Source: Trileptium ribeirensis
Taxonomy: Eukaryota > Nematoda > Enoplea > Enoplida > Thoracostomopsidae
DNA length: 64,000 nt
Assembly: GCA_030248225.1 (NCBI GenBank)
Contig: JASANE010012823.1
Span: 62,001 to 126,000, forward strand
Direction: 5' to 3'
Part shown: positions 13,501-25,500 of the stretch, one piece after another
How the letters are laid out: every line of letters begins with the position of its first letter
How positions within the stretch are numbered: position 1 is the stretch's first letter
Notes under the pieces: generated by a model
Seen by the model: the letters and a program-made list of their open reading frames with translations, nothing else
Databases searched by the model: none
What the model was told of the DNA's origin: nothing
Translations under genes and position numbers: made by a program

Positions 13501-16500
13501 TGCCAAACTATGCATGATCATACTCACTTGTGTGGCCGAGGTTAGCTCAGGCAGAGTTTATTTGTGTGGAATTATTCAGTTGTTTACATATCTAATTTTT
13601 ACTCTTATTTGATGCTTTATAATATTGTCTGCTCCGCCTGCTCCTACTCCTCTTTTACAAAATTTAATGCTTTTAACTTTTTGTCAGTCATACTTTTCGG
13701 AATGGGCAGCTTTATCTTTATGTCATAACTTTTGAACCATTAGATGGATTTGGGTGATTTCTTTTTATTGAGTGCCTCATAAGCTGGGTTACCTATGGGT
13801 ATCCATTTTAGGTTAGCCACGACATATTGACAGAAAATGACGAGCAAAATGCCAGAAAACGGAGTAACTTAACAACGCGTTGATGTATTTTGCTGCTTGT
13901 CAAATAACTTAAACTAAAGCTCGGTATGATGGTTGAGGGCCCCCGCTAGCCGAATTCCAGTGGCCGTGGTCGCGAATTAGCACGTATCGGTTGAAAGTCC
14001 GCAGGCTGGGTTTCGCGCTAGTCTGAACAATAATTATTATGCAAATTGATAACTAATATTACTAAAAACAAAAAGTGTTCTTTTTACCTTTTGCGGCGAA
14101 ACAAAATACATTGAAGAATTTTATGAACAAATATTATTTACTTTTATTAGAAAACATTACTGGAGTCTCTACTGAATAATAACAAGATTACTGGTGGTTA
14201 TGATGGTAAAGTACCAAAGTAGATCGTCGGACTGGTAGAATATCAGGTGTTTTTTATAAACATAGTATGTTTTTTCATAATTTCCGACAGGTAAACGTTA
14301 TGATATCGCACACTAATGTAACGTATGAGTTATTATTACTATTAAATTATATTTTTGTAGGATCAGTATGCAAACACGCTTATGCATGACAGCAATATGA
14401 CGTTTGCGGTGCTTCTTTATCGAGCTGTAAGTCGCGTGTAATTGTATATAAACCTTAAAGACATTATTATAGCCAGAAATTATTTACAAGTTCGATCGAA
14501 ATCGACGGATATTTCGCTTAATTTCGGTTAATCGAAATTTCTACCTGCTGCGATTTCGACCCATTTTTGATGAAACAAAATTTGAATTATTTTCGATTGT
14601 AGTGCAACTAAATAAAACTCAAATGTATAAAATTTCGATCAAATAAGATTTTGATAAATTGCTATTAATTAACGAAATTTCGAGAGATTGCGATGTTGAT
14701 TGTTTTCGAGTGCACTTTATTTTTGACTGGCCGTTGGGTGCAAGCGAATGTGTGTAAGACCCATTGGTCTTACTTCCCTTGGCGGTCGAACAAGAAATCA
14801 AAATTTTACTAACAATAAAACGTAGCGACTAATAAGGAACATGTCGGCAGCGCAGCATACGACTGACTGCAATGACAGAAGATATAACTAAGACGCAAGA
14901 CGTAGAAAGGACTTGCCTATTATATACAAATTAAGAGAATGCAAACTATTTTTTCAAATTTGGGACCAGTTTCAATGCTGTTTCAATATCAAGGATTTTC
15001 AGTTATTATCAAAAGCAGCTTCCTAACCAGACCGGTTTTTGGCTGCTATAATCGCATCTTTGTTTCAGGTAGTGAGTGTAAATTTTTTAGAAGTTTTGAT
15101 TTTCGAATGTCATTCTTAGTTAACAACATTACCTACGGTACACGCCAAATATTACTACCGCCTTTCAATGTGAGCACGCGTTGAGCCAGCATCGAGCAGG
15201 CAGTGTTATAACATGTTTTGAGCAGCAAGGCAACTGGGTCGTTTCTGGCGGATTCTACATAGATTCATTGCACTCTCGCCATTCAACGTTTATCTTTTTG
15301 AACATATTACATGAGGATGCGTTGTGATAGTAGATTAGGCCTATTGTTCTCACTGAGGGTTGATGTGTACTCAATTGTAATAAAAATACAAATGCGTTGG
15401 AGTAGAAGTCTTGCTATTATGGTGTGTTCACATTGCGTTCGTTGTCATTCGATCCGGTTTAGGCGTATATTGCATAATTATCATAGAGTGTTTCGGTTTT
15501 ACATCCGATCCGATCCGATAGAACGTGCACAATAATTTTATTGGATATGAAACATACGGTGTAGGGTGAAATGCATACACACTCAAATAAGGTACGTGAA
15601 AAGTTTGGATCTATCGGGTCGGCTCGGAAGAAATTTGAACACAAATCAGACCGGAACGCTTTGAATCGGACGCAATGTGAACACAGCCTTACGGTACGTA
15701 CTACCTCGTTACGAAAAATATCATAGTGCTAAACTCGAAAGCTGTTATATATAACAATTTGCTTTACAACAAAGGTAAGTGCAGGCGGAAATAACGGGCG
15801 TTCCGATATGGAACACACTAAGACGACCACCTTATGTCGAAATATATATATACGATGATGCTCCTGGTCTTAGTGGGCTTATGCGCGTTCACAGTTTGAA
15901 CGCAGCACTATTATAAGCAAGTTTTTTTTGTAAGATAGGAACCAACGCGCGTTCAGTGTTGAACACAGCGCAGTTCCAAATTTACAAAACAAATTGGTAC
16001 GCCCGAATGTATTAGCCAAATAGCACAACACTGAAATTTTATCGGAACCAGTAACAACGAAGACACACTGTTGCAGAGCAGAGAACTTTTATATAGCGCA
16101 GATGTTTTGGCTACGAAATATAAATTCGAAATATAAATATGCTACATGGATTTGCGAAATGCCAGAAAGAACAACAAAAACCACCGCACAACAAAACAAT
16201 ACGCGGGCCTTAAAAATTGCTTTTATAACAATAATACTCTAATAATAATAATAATAATCATAATAATAAAAATAATACTCATGATTGTTACATTTGCCCC
16301 TCCCCCGAGAAAAGTGGACGTCCTCGTGCACCATACAGTCAGTTATTTTCTTTTCTGTTGTCGCTTCTTCTCCAACCATTTTAGAGTCTACGCTCTCGTG
16401 CCCCAGCGCCCATGTGCTTTCGTTTTTTTCTCGGTCCACTTTGGTGTTGTTCGGCGCTCGGCAAACCGGAACTGGTGCTCGGTTGATCCATCCAAGAAGC

Positions 16501-19500
16501 CGCATACGTGAAGTTGTCTGCCGTCGGCATAATTTGTGTTATTGGAACTTGGACAGTATGACTCGCTGTGGCCGGCGAAAAAATAAATCCGACTGTGGCT
16601 GCACGTGCTATGTCACTAATGTTAGCTTGATAAGTAGCACAATTATCGAACAAATACACCATTTCATACGAAGGAAGTAAAAATGAGCGCTTTAAATTTT
16701 CCGCCCACGGTGGTAGATCCAATTCAGGTTTAAAAGCATTTAATCGAGGGTCACGCTGACTAACTGTTGGCTCTTGATATGTTGCATAGGTTGTCGCGCG
16801 AAAAAACACCAAATGCCTTGCAAAACGAGGTAAAGCTCGATTTGGCGACGAAACCGGTCTTTTGTTTGGATCCCGCGGATCAGATAATTTCACAGTTGCG
16901 ACGCGTGGTATTGTTTTCCAATAAAAACTAGTATCGTACGGATTATAATCGCTACTGTCATCGGTAATGAAACGCATCGGCGGCCGCAAACTTACCGAAT
17001 TAGCATTGGAGCTGCAATCCAAATGTTCAGGACTTGACGGCCGTTGGGGAGATCAAAGACCAACATCAGCCGGTGATATTGGCCGTGCCTGCGCTTTCCG
17101 ATTGTGTTTTCTTGGATCCGGATAACTAGCAGGCAAATATGATTCAATCCTTGCTACTTCTGCAGTAGAGTCCAACACCACACGGTGCTCTAAAGACCGA
17201 TTTAAAGGTATTGTACGCGGCCGACAATGATCCGCAAAAAACTCATGCTCTTCCTCCGGCTCCAGCAAATTAATAACATCCCCTTGATCACTGTCACTGT
17301 TCATGTTAGTCTAGTTGCTGTTTGATTAGATGAAAAAATTTTATAACGCACAACCCGATTCGAATATTAGTTATATCAGCATAATAGTAGCAATAATATA
17401 AATAATACTCCGTGCACAATTAATCTAAAATATAGAAATTCATCCCCAAAATACATATAAGCAAATTAAATATGTAGAATATATAGGTAATTGGCTATGG
17501 CCTAGTGAAGTCCTAAATTTCGAGAACGTAGATTATATGAAATTATATTAATATTAATGCGATTGTTTCAAGATTAAATGAAGTGAACGCTATTTCCGTA
17601 GTCTGAAATTATATCTAGATTTTCCCGTAGTTAGTTTACAATGAAGCCTGCGTCTAGGACTTAATTTAGCCACACCGCTGTCAAGGTTGACCGGATAATC
17701 TGTACCTGTAGGGAGTGGTAATGCATCATCTATTACGTCTTTCGCAGTAGATTGCAGCGAATTTTCCGAACTACTATACTTTAACTCTTCAACATTAGGA
17801 CGCGGTATTAGTTCCTTCCCTGTTTTCTCAGCCTGTGCACTGTCATTGTCCGCCTTACGATAGTAAACGTTATGTTTAGATTTAATTTCTGGGCTCAAAT
17901 TGTCGTCTGTGTTGTAGTTGATTCGCTGACAAGATACTGTGGGAGCTAATTAGAGACGTCGCACATTAACACGCATTCCCACAGATTTTGTTGACTTCAC
18001 CACTGGTTCAATTGACGCTCCAGTTCCATCTTCGGAAATTTTAACTATGCGGTAAGGTCCCCGCCAGTGTCTCGCTAGCTTTTTCGATTTTCCTGCTACA
18101 GTGGGAACATGTAGATATACACGATCACCCTCTACGAATGGCAACGTACGGGCTCTCCTATCGTGCTGCGACTTCTGTCTTTCTTGTGTCAATGCAACCT
18201 GTTTCTTCGCTACTTCCCATGATCGAACTAATCGATGAGCCATATCGGGAACATAGTCCTGCACGGTAGTCGACACTTGATTTCGGTAGAGCAGATCTAT
18301 TGGCAGAACTGGGTCCCGCCCAAAATTCAAGTAATAGGGCGATTCCATAGTAGTTTCATGAACGCTACTGCGGTAAGCAAAACATACGTAAGGTAGTATT
18401 TCATCCCAATCCGACTGGCTGCTGTTGATGAAAAGACTTAACATTGTTTCCAATGTTCTGTTAAAACGTTCGACCATACCATCACACATAGGATGGTACG
18501 CCGTCGTGAATAACTTTTGGATTCCCAGTAACCGACATGTCTCCATCATCAATTCAGATGTGAAATTGCGACCTTTGTCTGTGAGCAATTTGCACGGTAC
18601 TCCGAAACGACAAAATACTTGTTCCACGAGAACTTTCGCCACTGTTGCAGCTTTCGTGTCCTGTAACGCACAGCATTCGACCCATTTCGTGAAATAATCC
18701 ATTACTACGATAATATAGATATTGCCAGCACTAGACTTCGGAAGTGGACCCAGTATGTCACATGCTATCATATGCCACGGATATTCAACTGCAATCGGTT
18801 GCAATTGCGGTATTGTTTTAGCTTTCGGTGGTTTCCTCGTAATGCAACTCGGGCATTCTTTACACCATTTCACAACGTCAGAATAAACTGTCGGCCAGTA
18901 GTACCTTTCAGTAACTTTCTTGTAAGTTTTACGAATTCCGAGGTGTCCACCGAAAAGATGGTCATGGCATGCTACCATAATATCTTTTCGCAACGATTCT
19001 GGTATATAAAGTTGTTCTTGTTGATGTACATTACTTTTACGATAGAGCAGTCCGTTCCTAATAAACCACGGCTCACATGCGCACTCCCCTAGATTTGAAA
19101 TCGACTTGCACATGTCACTAGCCAGTTTATCGGCTATCTGCTTCTCCCGAATGACATCCTGTTCAGTCTCTTTGTTCTCTGAAGTGAGCGGTATCAATTC
19201 TGACGTTGTTACGTTAACGTATGCTATACTTTCTGTCTTCGGGTTAGCCAAGTTAGAACAATATTCGCAAATATCGGTCTTTAGTTCAAAATCTGGATAA
19301 TTGCTATCGGGCCTTCGTGAAAGTGCATCAGCGTTCCGATTTTCTTTTCCGGGCCTATGAACTATATTAAAATTATAGCCTTGAAGCATCAAGCTCCATC
19401 TACAAACTCGACCATGCGGATCTTTCATTGTTAACAACCATTTAAGTGGTTGGTGATCCGTAACGACTGAAAACTGGCGTCCATAAAGATATGGTCGAAA

Positions 19501-22500
19501 ATATTTGATCGCCCAGACCACGGATAACGCTTCTCGTTCAATTACGGAGTAGTTCCTTTCGGCTTTCGTCAATGTTCTGCTCGCGAACGAGACAGGATGT
19601 TCCTTGCCATCGGCGGCTTCTTGACTAAGGACAGCTCCTATTGCGGTGTCACTGGCGTCCGTTTGTAACGTAAATGGCTTTGTGAAGTCGGGAAAGACCA
19701 ATATTGGTGCCGTCGTTAGTAACTTCTTAATTTTATCAAACGATTGTTGACAATCCGGCGTCCACTTAAACTTCACGTTTTTCTTGTATAACGAATGCAA
19801 CGGACCGGCCAATTTTGCAAAACACCAAACAAATTGCCTATAATATGACGCCAGACCCATAAAACTTCGCGCTTCTTTCGCATTTTTAGGAATAGGCCAT
19901 GTCAAAATCTTGTTCACCTTAGAACATTCCGGAAAATAACCATCTCTCGACAGAATATGTCCTAAGTACGGTATTGATTCTTTACCGAAGTGACACTTTT
20001 TCAACTTGAGCTTCAAATTTGCTAAACGCAGTCTTTGAAATACTTGTTGCAAACGTGACAGCAATTCATCGGCGGTCGAACCCATCACTAAGATGTCGTC
20101 TAAGTATACCAAACAAACTTTCCAGTCCAAACCAGCAAGCACAGACTCCATGAGCCTCTGAAATGTAGCTGGTGCATTTGTCAAACCGAAAGGCATTTTG
20201 CGGAATTGAAATAAGCCATCATACGTAATGAACGCTGTTTTGGATCGGCTATTTTGCTCCATTTCAATTTGATGATAGCCACTTTGCATATCCAATGAAC
20301 AGAAATATTTTGCATTACCGAGCGATCCCAGTGCATCATCAATTCGTTTCATCGGATAACTGTCGCGCCGTGTGATAGCATTTAGTTTGCGATAATCAAC
20401 GCAGAACCTGTACGTTCCATCTTTCTTCGGTACCAGCACAATCGGTGATGCCCATTCACTAGTCGACGGCTCGATTATACCACTTTTAAGCATATCTTTT
20501 ATCTTCTGAGACACAACTTCACGTAATGCAAAAGGTGTTCTGTAGGGTCTCTGTCGAAACGGAAGAGCACTGCCGATGTCTATTTCATGCTTCACACTGC
20601 GTGCTATACCCAAATCATGATCACCACTGGAAAAGATATCTGCATATTCATAAAGCAACGATTTGAGCTTCTCTTGATCACTGCCGCTTAGCGTACATTC
20701 GGATAGATCCAAATCTTTAAGATTAGGCGGATACGTCGTCGAGTTTCCTTCCGTTATAGAAAATATGTTAATGAAGGAGTCCGGCGCTCTCGCTTGTACA
20801 TCCAAATTTCGTTCTTGGTCAGCCGTTAATTTGGTGCCAACCGCAATCCGTGTGCCTTGATACATTTTCACGGGGGAACTAGCCGGATTCATTACCCGAA
20901 CAGGAACACTATGGTCAGCTGCGCGAATACTAACAGTATTGGCAACCACAATGTTGCTTGAATCATTATCCAACGACGGTTGTTCAACCAAAATCGGACC
21001 ACTGTCTAACTGTTCGGCTTTCGCAAGTATTATCATTTCCGACCTCGGCGGAACACTGACAGTGTCAATTAGTGTGATATACGACTGAACTGGTTGTGCC
21101 GTATCAGTGGAATCTTTCATTGCAATCATCTGATTGTTAAAACACATTCGATTCATCGAATAGTCCAAGCTGAATGACCCGAGATTCTTCAGAAAATCCC
21201 TTCCCAATATAATTTCGTAGGGAAGATTTACAGCCACCGCCAGCGGACCATGAAATCTAGTTGCACCGAGTAGCACTGTTGCACCAATTGCCCCCACTAT
21301 ATTCATCAAGTGACCACTGGCTGATCGTATGTTGCACCCTATATTAGGTGTCATCTCGCTTTCCCGAGACTTGGATTGGGGGAGATTAGGTAATCGTGCG
21401 AGAGCATGTTCATCAATTAACGATATCTGGGAACCTGTATCAATGAGTGCTACCATTGGCACATCATTGACTTTGATACACACAGTCCCATTGGATTGTG
21501 TTGGTAGTCCAACGTGATCCAGATTATATGGTCGAAACTCCGTAGCTGTGTCTTTACTCACTGACACTGCAGGCAGTGATTGTCGGTTCATTTGTTGAGA
21601 CACTGTTGTTACGCCGTGTAATTCATTTGACGACGCTTGATGGTTTCCAGACAGCAGGATTGTCCTTATTAGATTACCATTGTTTCCAACGATGTTTTGT
21701 ATTCGATTCTTTAATAGTTTCCAAATAATTTTTAGCACCACCGATGTTGAAACGTACAGGCAGCATATAAAGACCCAAACTTGTGTCGAGTCGACAACCC
21801 ATCCTCTTGAAAATCCAAATAATCCTTTTTGCACTATTGTAGCTGCTGTTTGACTGGCCGCTTCTGACGGCGACGTGTATTGTCCGTTAAGGCCAAGTTT
21901 CGATAGCACTTGCTGTTGTTGATGATACGTGACGAATACATCATTTAATGAAATTCGCGAACGAATTTCGCTAAGACGATACATTACAACCGGATGAAAC
22001 AAGACATCAGGTATGTGATCGTATCGATGACTAGTCCACTGTAAAGGCAACTGTCGATACTCTGTCGCCTGTTGTAGCTCTCCTGTCTGCAAATAGATGT
22101 ATGAATGCTCGCGAAGTGTAAACGGAATTCCATCAACCGCTTTACACTGAATATCGGCGCCAATCGTACCGATGACGTTCGTATGTGGGTTCATGTATGC
22201 TCGCTGATGATGACCACCAATAGTGACTTGCATCGGTATATGCTTGTTGCAAGTCTCATTCATCGGTTTGACCACATACTCGCCATCTTCGAGCTCTTGA
22301 CAGGGCCAAGTTTCCACGAAGTTTCCGCCAGATATAGCAACCAGGTTACCATGGTTAAGTATGCTCCGCATAGCTAACGTCGGATTTTCCAATAAAAATG
22401 ATTCCCCCGTATGGTATAACGCTTTCATGTTACGACATACATCGTTAACTGCGTGAGCAAACATTGTCCGTATTTGTTCATTTACATGAACTTCAAGCGC

Positions 22501-25500
22501 CTGGAGACTCGAAGCTAGCAATTCTGCAGAAACAAAACTAACTGGTACACTGTTCGATAATTGTCTCTTCGGTCGAACTGCATTAGTTATTCCCATGTTC
22601 GAGACTATAACTTTACCTTTATGTAGTCTTTGCTTGAAACTGCTTGTTCCAAATGCACTTTCTGCCAGTATTTCGACTGGAATGCCTTGATCAGACATTA
22701 TCAATCGCTTCCCATCACAAGTTGAAATGGTACCAGCATTTCCAAAAGTCAAGGCAAGTAGTCCATTTTCGGATAACCATTTAGAACCCACCTGATTGCC
22801 TTTCATTTTCTGCCACGGAATGTATTCACAGTTGCCAGTCTTGTTCGGTTTCCAAATAATAAATTTTCCGCCGTCTAACGTGCAAGAACCAGTCTGGTAC
22901 TTGCAATGTGTTACGTCACTAGCCGCTGATTGTGGGTTGTTATCACCATGATGTTGATACAATCGGGTTTCGTAAAGAAAGCAGTTAGTAACAGTGAATG
23001 TTTTCCACGAGCAACAGTGTATACCACCGCCAGGATAGTACCAGTCTAATTTATTGTTGGTAGACCATACTCGACCAAATCTCGTCAGAGAGCCCGCTGA
23101 ACAAGTTTTGAACTGTTGCATTCTTCGGCATTCGGCTTCTGTAACTAACTCTTCCAAACTCTCTGATTTCTTTAAGTTTTCGTCGTTGAAGAAATACGTA
23201 AACGTTTTGACCGTACTAGTAAGCTTGGAGCACAGCCACGCCTTGCTGATATATTGTAGTATGTTATGTTTGTAAAGCAAATAATCTACTTTCCTGAAGG
23301 GTTCCTTCGATTCAATTTCTGAGATGTTGCACGCCACCGCATCAGGCAACTGCCACAATTGCCCTCTTGCCGTTGGATTGCACACGAGCGGGTTGGGAAA
23401 AATCACCTTGGTGTGACCAACCGTGACCAATATGAGCATGCAGAATACGGGGAAAAGTACCATCGTCGATACAGACCGCGCCATACCCGTCTTGATACTG
23501 CCGCTTTGCGATGAACTTCTTATTTTCGTCAGGTTGGGCAAGCTACAGGTTGCAATTGGTTCAGGGTCTGTCATATTGTGCTTCAAAGACTCATTAATAG
23601 GTTCAGTGGAAACCAGTGGATCGTGCGATGTCTCTTGTTCGGGATTACCAACTTTCGTAGATTCAGTTTCCAGTCGATCCAACACTGTCTTTACGCGTTT
23701 GCGATCCTCAGTCGTCAGTGAAGCATTAGAGATTGCCGCTTTGACGCCAGTCTGATTCTGCGGACTTTGATTAGTTGAAATCGGGAATGAACATCTACTT
23801 CGATTTTGCTTAGTTCGATATCGTCTTTCTTGAGACTCGCGGAAATCAACCGTTCTATGCCACTCATCAGTCTCTGCTTCTGTCATCAATTCAAGCTGAT
23901 ATTGACGTCTAGTTAGCGGTCGTGACCATGGAGCATCTGGATGCTGCTGCGCTTCCGGTAACTTCTGAAATTGTGAAGCGTTGGGACTAAACAGCAACAT
24001 CTGATCCACAACGGCTCCTATTCGATATGACGTTAATGGTTGACTTGCATGTGGAGGATCAATAATTCCCATTAATTCGGTATTGAAACCGTGCACACGG
24101 TACGAAAACGAGTGCGCCAATTTCAACATACCGTGGTCCGACAAATAAGGCACGTGATAAGTCAGATTGCAAATACTTGCTTCACCGGTGAACAAATAGT
24201 CGTTTTCTAGTACACTGTATTGTATGTTAGTAGGCTGCATTCGATCGATGTTCTGCTTGAGGCATTGGCGGAAATAATCTACTTTATAGCCTGGAACATC
24301 ACGACGGTCTAAGACGTTGGACCAATACACACATTCAATTTGAGCGTTCCGTTCATTGACAAATGCATGGACACGGCGAATCGCACGCATGATTTTCGTA
24401 TTCAATTCGTCATCCGAGGGCCAACTGCACGCACCATCGGTGGCCACTAGATCATTCGAGCCACTATGAATTACGATGGTCCACCGATTATTGGTCGTTG
24501 ACGCCGCTGAAGCAAACGCTGTCTCCAACAACTTATCCACATCCTCAATGCTGGCACCTGCACTGTATTTCAATATAGTCGACGAATTTGGACATAGATG
24601 TTGTAATTGCGAATCACCGACAAAGAGGAATTTATTCAAGTCCCTCGTTTCAGCGTTTCGTCTGTGTTGAGAACATTTTGATGCAGTCGATGGTTGTTTT
24701 CGTAGTCGCGCTGCTCGATTACTGTCGCCGTTTTTTAAAGAATTATGAAGAGTTTGTCTGTAGTTGTCCCTGGTTGCTGACAATCCTACATTACTGTTCT
24801 TTCCATTCGTTGTGCCGCCTGTTGCTGATTTGCCATATCCCTGTGGTTCATCGTTTGACTTTACGATTTTTCTCCCGTGCTCATCTAAATGTTGTTTACC
24901 ATCTGGTTCGTTCACCCGTTGTCCATTTAGTATCACTATTTGAGGTAAATAACGTACCCACGAACGAAGTTGACCAGGTTACGGGATCAGCGCCCAGATT
25001 ACTGTTCGTGTCATTTGTCTTTGAATCGGGCAATTGTTCTTCAACTAATGCGTTGTTACTGGCGGTGATACGTCTTGTCGTATTACTTGTGCGGTAATTT
25101 ACGCCCTGTTGGTTGCGCAACTGCCTATTGTGTGCTCTGCATTCGGTTGTTGAGTGCCCCGTCATTCTATGAAAATCGCAGTACTTATTCACTTGGCGGT
25201 TTGAACAATGCAGCGCGGTATGTCCTGACTTTCCACACACTTGGCAAATGGGGCGATTGTTAAGCGTAAATCTTTGCCTGCCGTACATAACACCGGAGTT
25301 GAAGTTACGTTGGGGATTGCCAGAGAAGTTGTTAGGAAAACGTGGCACGGGCACTGGTTTAGAAAACCTAGTTGGCATTGCCGGTTGACGCGCACTGTAC
25401 ACCTGTTCGCTAAAGGAATTCACAGTCTTACTGAGATTGTCAATCTGCGTTGCCATACGGTCGATGGTAGAAGTACTACCATCTTGCCAATTGCGAGGCG

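Noticed and set aside
16146..16680. ORFs of 121 and 131 codons across the left LTR border
   Set aside because: They read through the AAT microsatellite, the polypurine tract and antisense ORF3; no protein features.
23423..25097. Long + strand ORFs opposite the Gypsy gag/pol junction
   Set aside because: They lie antisense to strongly coding frames and have no recognisable domains.
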